From the NCBI RefSeq assembly GCF_030528505.1, contig NZ_JAUMYS010000003.1, forward strand, positions 1 to 64,000: a stretch of DNA of 64,000 nt, in the 5' to 3' direction. Below the pieces are notes generated by a model that searched no databases, had not been told where the DNA came from, and was given only the letters and a program-made list of their open reading frames with translations. How positions within the stretch are numbered: the first letter of the stretch is position 1; each line of letters starts with the position of its first letter. The DNA comes from Tannerella sp. (GTDB taxonomy: Bacteria > Bacteroidota > Bacteroidia > Bacteroidales > Tannerellaceae). The translations under genes were made by a program, and so were the position numbers. Below, in pieces: positions 44,412 to 51,615 of the stretch.

Positions 44412-45347
44412 TTATACGTTTTCTTTAATCTGTTGTTGTAACCGACGGAAATCTTCCGGTCGGATGCTGACTTCTTCCATCACCTGACAGATGGTTTGCA
44501 AGGTAATCTTATCGTAATCTTTTTCCTGTACGGTAATTAACACTCCCCCCATATCTACCGATCCCGGACTGATGAGGAGGTTTTCTTCTCCTTCGGCATA
44601 GTAGCAGGCAGGCCGATGGGCTGCTCTCGGGAAGATACACATGAACCATTTACCTTCTTCATACCATGCCAGCAAGTTCATCATCGGTTCACCGGAAGCT
44701 TCATCCGGCGTCATCGCTCCGTAAATGGTCTCAAACAGATGGATCGCGTTTGCTTTCTCCGTAGCTTCGATGAGTAATCTCGGTGCAGCTGTCTGATCGG
44801 CATACCAGAGAATGGCATCGTTGTATCGGAGAACCTCGCCGGATATTCCGCGTCGCGAGTTTTCTTCTACCGGCAACAGACCTTTGTTTCCTGCCTGAAA
44901 ATGAAAATGGTCGGGCGCCGATGCTCCGCATTTGGGACCGTTATAAAACACCACATAACGGTCGAGCGCCTGTGCCAGATCAAGCATATCGTCGATGCGT
45001 CCTTCGATGCGCTGGTCGACATGCTGCATCTCGGGGATCGTCAGATGGCGCGGAAAAATTGGGAATGGGTTGACCAATATCTGGTAACGCGTTTTGAAGG
45101 CGAGCCCCCGCTGTTCGGCCGGCAGGTGGTGCGGACAGAGGAAACAGGCTCGGGCACGGATGGATTGCGTATCGACCTTGGCCGACGAAGAGGTGATGCG
45201 TGCGGGATTGAATTGCACCTTGTACAAGGAAGCTCCGTCTTCGAAGTACTTCGTCCGCACTTGATCCAATGCACGATAGTTATTGCCGGCCAGTGTCCAC
45301 ACGGCCAGCTGCTCTTCAAACAGCTTATCTACGGAATCCTGTATCAT
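44412..45347 (-). CDS. DUF4922 HIT-like nucleotidyltransferase/phosphorylase
   Basis: This 311-residue cytoplasmic protein contains CGASAPDHFHFQAG (about residues 154-167), the HIT/GalT-type His-Phe-His-Phe-Gln active-site motif. RACFLCPHHLPAEQRGL near residue 67 could bind a metal. Relatives of this fold are Ap4A phosphorylases, GDP-sugar phosphorylases and GalT. The DUF4922 group itself has no assigned substrate that I know of. It starts at ATG 45347, overlapping the glycosyltransferase stop as ATGA, and ends 9 bases before the SpoIID gene. A nucleotide-sugar reaction linked to the glycosyltransferase or to recovered amino sugars is plausible but unproven. Confidence 0.82.
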   Translation of the reverse strand: MIQDSVDKLFEEQLAVWTLAGNNYRALDQVRTKYFEDGASLYKVQFNPARITSSSAKVDTQSIRARACFLCPHHLPAEQRGLAFKTRYQILVNPFPIFPRHLTIPEMQHVDQRIEGRIDDMLDLAQALDRYVVFYNGPKCGASAPDHFHFQAGNKGLLPVEENSRRGISGEVLRYNDAILWYADQTAAPRLLIEATEKANAIHLFETIYGAMTPDEASGEPMMNLLAWYEEGKWFMCIFPRAAHRPACYYAEGEENLLISPGSVDMGGVLITVQEKDYDKITLQTICQVMEEVSIRPEDFRRLQQQIKENV

Positions 45348-46810
45348 TGCTCCCCGTTTTTGTTCATCGCGATACGCGCCTGCAGTTCCCATGTGCGTAT
45401 CCTGTCTTTATATACATTATGATGATTCATCTTTACAATATCGAGTGCCGCATCGGAATTATCCTCCCAGCGGCGGCAAAGATACACCACATCATAGATA
45501 CGGCCAATCTGATAACGGCGCGAGAAAGCCAGACCAAGCGCATAATCTTCGCCGTAACTCGTATTGGGCACTTTAATCTCGCGAAGCAGCGGCGTGTAGA
45601 ATGCCCGCGGAGCCCCCAGCCCGTTGATGCGAAGCGCGTTGTTGCGGCCATTGTCGGGGGTCCACTCTTTGTGATCGATGATGCCGGGCGGAATCATTTG
45701 CATATGGAAGTCCGTCATCATGTATGTGCCTACGACCATGGCGCATTGTTGTTCGTAGAAGGTATCGACCATTTTCTGCAGCGTATGTTCGTCTTTGTAT
45801 ACATCGTCGCTGTCGAGCTGTACGGCAAACTTACCGCAGGATTCGTGATGTACACCGGTGTTCCAGCAGCCGCCGATTCCGAGGTCGGTTCGTTCTGGAA
45901 TCAGGTGGATCACGCGCTCGTCGGAGGTGTATTTGCGGATGGCATCGGTTGTTCCGTCGGTCGAATGATTATCAATGATAATCAGGTTGTATTTGAATGT
46001 TGTTTGTTGATTTAATACGGAGCGAATCGCATCTTCGATAGTGCGCACACGGTTGCGCACCGGAATGATCACTGAAGCCTCGTATTCGAAATGTCCGGCA
46101 TCGAAAGCGATTGACCCGAACGAAGGAGCTAAGTATCCGCCGATCTCTTTCAGATGCTCCGTGCAAGCTTGCTCCATTTCGATCTGTACGTCACGGTTCT
46201 TCGGGTCTACGTAATCGAAAATCTTCTCGCCGCTCTTACGCGTGTCGGACAAGACTTCGGTATACAAATATTCATTGATATGTACCAGCGCATTCTTTTG
46301 AGATAACTTTAACCGCAAGTCATACAGTCCGGCAAACCGGTAGGGTGATGTCATGCGTGCGGCAGCTTCGCGCAAGGCCTCGGAACGGAACAGAAGCACA
46401 GACCCGAAATCGAAATCGTCGCGCAAGCTTCCCATCTGATAATCGATAACCGGCGCCTGCTTCTGCGTCATCCCTTCCGTCTGATACCGGTCGGCATACA
46501 CCATTCCGGCCTGTGTATCTTCGAGGATTTGCACCATGCGTTCCAGAGCGAAATAGCCTAAGGCCAGTGTCGAATATTTCGTATAGAAAAGTGTATAGGC
46601 TGTTTCAGCTTTTTCGGTTATCATCCGGATCGTTTCGCTGCCGAAAAGCGATGAAACCGTTATCGTTTCACATCTGTCTATCGAAGGCCGAGGCTCTGCG
46701 GCAAGCAGATAAATGGGACCTGTCTGGGGACTGCTTTTCAGTGCTGCAATTGTTTTGCGTACTTGTGCTTCATCTTCCATCGGGATGAAGCAGGTTATCT
46801 TTGCTCTCAT
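45344..46810 (-). CDS. two-domain family 2 glycosyltransferase
   Basis: This 488-residue soluble protein has two GT-A folds. The first (about residues 1-225) starts KITCFIPMEDEAQVRKTIAAL but lacks a clear DXD and looks degenerate. The second (about 240-470) has SVIIPVRNRVRTIEDAIRSV, the metal-binding DSDDVYKDE and a late GEDYALGLAFSRRY acid motif typical of active GT2 enzymes. There is no signal peptide or membrane segment, so it works in the cytoplasm or at the membrane face. The acceptor is unknown. It is coupled by ATGA overlap to DUF4922 and lies 23 bases after the amidase-like gene, which is an unusual place for a transferase in a degradative operon. Confidence 0.87.
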   Translation of the reverse strand: MRAKITCFIPMEDEAQVRKTIAALKSSPQTGPIYLLAAEPRPSIDRCETITVSSLFGSETIRMITEKAETAYTLFYTKYSTLALGYFALERMVQILEDTQAGMVYADRYQTEGMTQKQAPVIDYQMGSLRDDFDFGSVLLFRSEALREAAARMTSPYRFAGLYDLRLKLSQKNALVHINEYLYTEVLSDTRKSGEKIFDYVDPKNRDVQIEMEQACTEHLKEIGGYLAPSFGSIAFDAGHFEYEASVIIPVRNRVRTIEDAIRSVLNQQTTFKYNLIIIDNHSTDGTTDAIRKYTSDERVIHLIPERTDLGIGGCWNTGVHHESCGKFAVQLDSDDVYKDEHTLQKMVDTFYEQQCAMVVGTYMMTDFHMQMIPPGIIDHKEWTPDNGRNNALRINGLGAPRAFYTPLLREIKVPNTSYGEDYALGLAFSRRYQIGRIYDVVYLCRRWEDNSDAALDIVKMNHHNVYKDRIRTWELQARIAMNKNGEQ

Positions 46811-46833
46811 ATCGTTTTGCTTTTTATTCGTTC

Positions 46834-49800
46834 TTATTTCTGATTAAAAAATGTAAGTATCGATTGCATTAGCCGGTCTCTCTCTTCGCCGGTGCGAACC
46901 GACTCAAAGGGAAAACCTATGATGCATGTTTTATATTTGCCCCGATAAGCCACACCCGCGCTGATATTGTTCTCGGCATAGCGTAAAATTGTATGTCCGC
47001 CCTCACCGGCAGGTTCGATACCATCCGGCGATTCGACTACATAGGCTTTTTTGTTCAGCACATGATGATAATTGTATCGGCCCGAAAAGACAGAGAAAGG
47101 CGACGGAGGGCTTTTAACTTCGCCCGTGATGGCGGCTTGCCCCGTGCGCCACTGGAAACGGAGCGTATTTGTGGCAAAATCGCGATCGGCCGGTGAAGCT
47201 GCCGGGTGATCCCATAAGTCGGAACCGACATAAGCGCCCGATACAAAGATGTGACCGCCCGATTGACAGTAAGCCGTTATGGCTTCCTGTAACGCGGTAC
47301 TGAAGGTTTTGAACTGTAAGGGGACAACGCCGCCACGTCCCATTTTCGTTTGACGTTGTTTTCCCAGAATCAGGTCGACAATGGGATAGTTGCTCAAGGT
47401 GAGCTGTTTCGATTCGACCGCCTCGTTGCTGCAAGAAACAAACGAATAACCGGCTTTTAAAATGGAAGCGCCATGTATCGACGGGTAGTCGAACGTGTTT
47501 CCGGCGATTACTAACGTGTCGCAGTTTGAGTGGCTGTCACCGAACCCGGCGGCATCATCGTCCATCCAAGGAATCGACCGCCGGAACTCTTTCATGGGGC
47601 CTACATAGCTGATGTCATGGATATACGGTACGCCGTGGTCGATCCAATCCGTAAATCCGGCAATGCTGTCGCCGGTAAAATCAGCCGGTGCTGAGATCCG
47701 GTCGAATCCGTTTATAATCAAAACGGTTGCTTTTTCGTTTATAGCACGTGCTGCCGAGAGGATTTCGGAAGGGAAGCTTTCACCTCCTTCGTTCAAGGCT
47801 GTGACCTTATAACTGTAGATGATACCGGGCGACTGTATATTCCGGAACGAGTTCCTTTTGACGACCGTACCGTTATCGAAAGCCCCATCACCGATGCGTG
47901 TGTAAACAATGTATTGTTGAGCTTCGGCCGTAGGTTCCAACGGGTCGGATACGGCCTGCCATGAGAGTTCAACTTCGTTCTGGCCGACAAATTGCAGGCG
48001 CATATGATCAACCGGCAACGGTTGTACGATGTATTTTTGCGCGTATTGGGAACAAATGAACCGGAGCATCCCTTTGTAGATGGCACGACTGACGGTAAAC
48101 CGGAAACGGGGATCGATTCCGTAGCGCATATCGGCAAAGTTCTGATGCGAGAGCAGCTCCAGCAGCATGGTCGGTACGCGGGGTGTGCGTGCTTCGGAAT
48201 ACGGTTTATCCCACATGCCTCGCCGGCTCCATCGCGGTTCGTGCAGTGCCCGAATATCGTTGACGATCTGGCTCTGAATCAGGTCGGTCAACTCACGTGC
48301 GGCATAGCGTGATGCGCCATTGGTATATTGTCCGTCGTACACGTCGGTGAAGAAGATGCCGAGCGTACCGATAATCGAGTCGTTAGGTGTTGTTCCGGCA
48401 TCGGAATGGAAGGCGAAAGCCAGATCAATGGGGATATTCAGTCCTTTTTCATTCGGGTTGAGCGATGAACCTCCACACAAGTAATTTACCCATTTGCCGC
48501 GTGAACGATAATCGTCTGTATAGTCATTCTTTCCCTGACTGTCGGAATAGATCGTGTCGGGAATACCGGCCCATTGCATCCAGTAACGTGCCGCTTCGGT
48601 GAAACGCGGATAACCGCTGATTTCGTTGGGGCTGTCGATGGCCGGGAGCATCTCGGCCGCATCCGGTGCATCCGAGCTTTTGACATTGCTCGTTATCATT
48701 GCATCATGCGAAGTTCCCCGCGCGATGTTTCCGTATCCTCCTCCTATTTTAACGGCGTCGGCTGAAATAAGTTTACCGGACTCGGACGACCGGTTGCTTA
48801 ACACCACCTTATTGGCATCGTTTTTACCTTGGTCGAAGTCGAAATGTCCAAGGTAGATCCATGTCCCTCCGCCCATTCGCTGGTTAACGGAGAACTCGGA
48901 GCGTTTCCCCCCGTGATATACGGTATAACGTGCATCCATTGTACTGTTCGCGAATGTCCGGTAAGAGACGTAAACGGCATACCGGCCCTTTTCAGGGATG
49001 TCGGGAATCCATTCGGCACGACTCTCGTCCCCTTTTCGGATGCTTTCCGTTACCCGGCAGGTCCCTTCCCGAAAAGGATTCTCAAAATCAATATAGTGAT
49101 TGCGCAGATGAGCGAATCCGGGGGCTTCTCCCGTGCGCCAGCTGGTCGTTGCCGTGTGTTCGACGTAGTGCGAGTTGTTCCGGCATCCGTCGTTATCGAT
49201 GATGATTTCCGCTGTTTGTACGTCACGTTCGCGCGGAATCAGCACATTTGCACCGGCGCTTTCGAGCATCGGAACCAAATAAGGTAAGACAAAGCTTTGC
49301 GTATATAAGTCTTCTACGGTCTGGAACGTACGTGCACGTTGCCATTCCCAGCGGTTGAGCTTCGACTCGTAATAGAATCCATGACTTTGCCAAAGAGCGA
49401 TGTGCCGGTTTTGCAATCCGTATTTCGGCGAGTAATGAACAGAGAGCCGGGTCACTAACGGCTTGCTGACCACCTGACGGAATGTCTTTTGTTTGTTGTC
49501 TCTCTTTGTCCTGAACGCAAGAGGTATAAGTTCTTCGATGGGGTGATGCTCTGTTTTTATCTGAACGCCATGTTTTTTATATTCCTCAGGCAGGAGGCTT
49601 TTAATGTTACGGTATATTTCAGCCACATTATCTTCCCGAAAAGGGAGATAAGAACAATTCGTATTGGCAAAAAGAACAATCTGATTTTTTCGTATATCGA
49701 CCGAGTCGATCGTAATCTTGCCGATCGAAACTTCCTTTTTCGAAAAAGCGGTTAAATAGCTACCTATTTGTTCCTGTACGTTCTTCGGAAAGGTTTGTGC

Positions 49801-49893
49801 CTGTATAGCCTGCGAAAAGAGACAACAACAGATCACCCACCATGAAAACTTTATCTTATGCCCGAATCTTTCGGCTGCTTTTTTATGTCTCAT
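46834..49893 (-). CDS. secreted amidase_3-like protein with golvesin/CBM-like and Fn3 domains
   Basis: This 1019-residue exported protein (signal peptide ending at AIQAQ) is often named xanthan lyase by similarity. It contains split zinc-amidase motifs: HIALWQSHGFYY (first His), IPIDLAFAFHSDAG (second His) and PTMLLELLSHQNFADM (Glu). These resemble N-acetylmuramoyl-L-alanine amidase. A golvesin/xanthan-lyase beta-domain (about residues 240-385, GRYAVYVSYRTF, GTWIYLGHF) is inserted between the first and second motifs. A fibronectin III module (about 665-745) and a C-terminal alpha/beta domain with a GGHIFVSGAYVGSDLW segment follow. No T9SS tail is seen. As first gene of the operon it could free peptides from muropeptides in the periplasm before NamZ, AmpG and MurT act (inference). 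Confidence 0.8.
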   Translation of the reverse strand: MRHKKAAERFGHKIKFSWWVICCCLFSQAIQAQTFPKNVQEQIGSYLTAFSKKEVSIGKITIDSVDIRKNQIVLFANTNCSYLPFREDNVAEIYRNIKSLLPEEYKKHGVQIKTEHHPIEELIPLAFRTKRDNKQKTFRQVVSKPLVTRLSVHYSPKYGLQNRHIALWQSHGFYYESKLNRWEWQRARTFQTVEDLYTQSFVLPYLVPMLESAGANVLIPRERDVQTAEIIIDNDGCRNNSHYVEHTATTSWRTGEAPGFAHLRNHYIDFENPFREGTCRVTESIRKGDESRAEWIPDIPEKGRYAVYVSYRTFANSTMDARYTVYHGGKRSEFSVNQRMGGGTWIYLGHFDFDQGKNDANKVVLSNRSSESGKLISADAVKIGGGYGNIARGTSHDAMITSNVKSSDAPDAAEMLPAIDSPNEISGYPRFTEAARYWMQWAGIPDTIYSDSQGKNDYTDDYRSRGKWVNYLCGGSSLNPNEKGLNIPIDLAFAFHSDAGTTPNDSIIGTLGIFFTDVYDGQYTNGASRYAARELTDLIQSQIVNDIRALHEPRWSRRGMWDKPYSEARTPRVPTMLLELLSHQNFADMRYGIDPRFRFTVSRAIYKGMLRFICSQYAQKYIVQPLPVDHMRLQFVGQNEVELSWQAVSDPLEPTAEAQQYIVYTRIGDGAFDNGTVVKRNSFRNIQSPGIIYSYKVTALNEGGESFPSEILSAARAINEKATVLIINGFDRISAPADFTGDSIAGFTDWIDHGVPYIHDISYVGPMKEFRRSIPWMDDDAAGFGDSHSNCDTLVIAGNTFDYPSIHGASILKAGYSFVSCSNEAVESKQLTLSNYPIVDLILGKQRQTKMGRGGVVPLQFKTFSTALQEAITAYCQSGGHIFVSGAYVGSDLWDHPAASPADRDFATNTLRFQWRTGQAAITGEVKSPPSPFSVFSGRYNYHHVLNKKAYVVESPDGIEPAGEGGHTILRYAENNISAGVAYRGKYKTCIIGFPFESVRTGEERDRLMQSILTFFNQK

Positions 49894-50022
49894 CTATAAG
49901 AATAAATTTGCTTCTTGATATATCCACTGTTCGGAAAGAGGGCGATTATTCCTCTTGCTATATAATTTAATGTATATGCTTTTCCTCACGCGGTGGATAT
50001 GTTTCTTTCGTTATACTACGGA

Positions 50023-50067
50023 CAAAGATACATCTTTGTTTTAATATCGGAAACAAAGATTCCGATA
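50023..50067 (-). promoter_or_regulatory. promoter and nested palindromes at the head of the peptidoglycan operon
   Basis: On the minus strand TATCTTTG (50030-50023) is a -7 box about 130 bases before the amidase-like start. TTTG at 50057-50054 may be the -33 element, with wide spacing of 23. The site contains three interlocked perfect inverted repeats. These are CAAAGAT/ATCTTTG (50023-50038, 2-base gap), ATCTTTGTTT/AAACAAAGAT (50032-50060, 9-base gap) and TATCGGAA/TTCCGATA (50045-50067, 7-base gap). This looks like an operator for a dimeric regulator. Confidence 0.5.
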
Positions 50068-50331
50068 ATTTTCGAATTATACTCATTAATTTACAGATTG
50101 AGGTTGCAAATCTACTCTGATTAAACATGTTTTTTTCGGGGCTTTTTCTTCAATACAACTTGTTTGGTGTGTATTGCATTTGGTATGAAAGGTTTATATG
50201 TCAATGTAAAAATAATGGCTATTTGTCTATGATTAACCGAGTTGCTTATCTGTCCGGATAAAACAACTAAAGAGCTGCGATTAATGTGTTTGAGAAAAAA
50301 TAGACTTCGAGATAGTTGTGAAAAAAACTGC
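50068..50331. other. intergenic stretch, nothing recognised
   Basis: This is an AT-rich spacer between the divergent amidase-like gene and the second MurK-like kinase gene. I see no gene, RNA or clear repeat in it beyond the promoter elements listed at its two ends. Confidence 0.5.
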
Positions 50332-50339
50332 TATCTTTG
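50332..50339 (+). promoter_or_regulatory. -7 box of the second MurK-like gene
   Basis: TATCTTTG lies 26 bases before ATG 50366. Its position inside the GTG-extended reading frame supports the ATG as the true start. TTG at 50316-50318 is too close to be a standard -33. Confidence 0.5.
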
Positions 50340-50365
50340 TATTTCAAACAGCATCTTTAATCGGA

Positions 50366-51220
50366 ATGAAATTAATAGCGGAAAGCGGATCGACAAAGAC
50401 AGAGTGGGCGTTGGTGGAAGGAGAGCATTTGGTACAACGTGTTTTTACCGAAGGACTAAACCCTTTTTTTCAAACGAGAAGAGAAATTAGTCGGAGTGTT
50501 AGGTTAGGACTGCCGGACTCTTTTTTTAAGCGCAAGCTGGAGCAGGTCTTTTTTTATGGAGCGGGGTGTACCTCGGCCGAAAAGAAAAGTATTGTAGAGG
50601 CTTCCTTGGTTGCTCAATTCAAGACGCCGGCTTACGTGGAAAGCGATCTGCTGGCTGCCGCTCGGGGGCTGTTTCAGCACGAATCCGGGATTGCCTGCAT
50701 TCTGGGCACGGGCTCGAATTCGTGTTTTTATGATGGATATACAATCGTTAAGAATGTACGCGCCGGCGGATATATTTTAGGAGATGAAGGGAGTGGGGCT
50801 GCGCTAGGAAAGCAATTTCTCTCGGATGTCTTGAAAAAACTTGCTCCTCAAGTGCTGATCGATGACTTCTTCGAAAAGTACGACTTGACGCCTCACGATG
50901 TAATGGATGCTGTTTATAATCGGCCGTTTCCTAACCGTTTCTTAGCTGAACAGTCATGCTTTTTAGCTGATTACCTTCGATTTGATTATGTAAAAGGGTT
51001 GCTGTTAACGAATCTCCGGAGTTTTTTCCTGCGTAATGTGATGCAATATGACTATCTGAATTACCCGATTCGCTTTGTCGGATCAGTGGCATATAATTAC
51101 GCGGATTTACTGCATCAAGTTGGAAAGGAATTCGGAGTAGAGTTAAGTGTGGTCGAAGAGACTCCTATGGGTGGGTTAATCAAATACCATGCCTTCCCTC
51201 CGGATGATGCCGGAAGCTGA
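50366..51220 (+). CDS. second MurK-like amino-sugar kinase (BadF/BcrA ATPase family)
   Basis: This 284-residue sugar kinase is clearly paralogous to murK over its whole length. Shared blocks are ESGSTKTEW, GTGSNSCFYDG, LGDEGSGAALGK, RPFPNRFLAEQS and RNVMQYDY. The phosphate loop reads MKLIAESGSTKT, with Glu where MurK has Asp in the first position. It probably phosphorylates GlcNAc or MurNAc in the cytoplasm, and a split of roles between the two kinases is likely. It is transcribed away from the peptidoglycan operon from its own promoter. The next gene on its strand is a small frame and SusC after a 395-base gap. The start is ATG 50366; a GTG at 50318 lies before the -7 box. Confidence 0.88.
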   Translation: MKLIAESGSTKTEWALVEGEHLVQRVFTEGLNPFFQTRREISRSVRLGLPDSFFKRKLEQVFFYGAGCTSAEKKSIVEASLVAQFKTPAYVESDLLAAARGLFQHESGIACILGTGSNSCFYDGYTIVKNVRAGGYILGDEGSGAALGKQFLSDVLKKLAPQVLIDDFFEKYDLTPHDVMDAVYNRPFPNRFLAEQSCFLADYLRFDYVKGLLLTNLRSFFLRNVMQYDYLNYPIRFVGSVAYNYADLLHQVGKEFGVELSVVEETPMGGLIKYHAFPPDDAGS

Positions 51221-51345
51221 TTCACTGCTTATTTTTGTTTCTTTGCACGGTTTTTTATTTTTATTTTTCAAACATTGATTTGTTAAATATTAAGTCTAAT
51301 TCATAAAAAAACGGAATAAAAGTTCTTAATGTAAAAATTATAGTA

Positions 51346-51353
51346 TACCTTTG
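51346..51353 (+). promoter_or_regulatory. -7 box of the second polysaccharide locus
   Basis: TACCTTTG at this site is the best promoter element in the 395-base gap after the kinase gene. It would give a leader of about 256 bases before SusC, containing the small reading frame at 51497. No good -33 box is present, as expected for a regulated promoter. Confidence 0.5.
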
Positions 51354-51496
51354 CTTGTACAAAATACGGTAAAAGTACACTTTTAATTGTATAAAGAGGA
51401 AGCAGGAATAGAAACAACGAGAACATATATTTAATGTAATACTTGACAATTAACATAACAGGAAAGAATAAATAACCCCTTTAAAAAAGAGAGCCT

Positions 51497-51610
51497 ATGG
51501 AAATGATTTATCTGAAAAGCACCCATATCGTTACGAACTGGAAATTCATTCGTACATCATGTTTTTCGGATATTGCATACTCCATTGACAAACAATCATT
51601 AAAAGCATAA
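51497..51610 (+). CDS. possible 37-residue leader ORF upstream of SusC
   Basis: ATG 51497 follows the purine-rich site AAAAAAGAGAG at an ideal distance and reads 37 codons to a TAA, only 5 bases before the SusC start. The peptide begins MEMIYLKSTHIVTNWKF and matches no family I know. It has no signal peptide. The close spacing suggests translational coupling or a leader-peptide role for the SusC gene. Chance cannot be excluded in AT-rich sequence. Confidence 0.35.
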   Translation: MEMIYLKSTHIVTNWKFIRTSCFSDIAYSIDKQSLKA

Positions 51611-51615
51611 TTAAT

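Noticed and set aside
51200-51240. possible terminator after the second MurK-like gene
   Set aside because: Only a 4-5 bp stem (AAGC/GCTT) precedes the T-run. This is too weak to call.
51448-51462. TTGACA string in the leader of the second SusC locus
   Set aside because: It looks like an E. coli -35 box, but Bacteroidota primary sigma factors use TTTG/TAnnTTTG, and no matching -10 is nearby.
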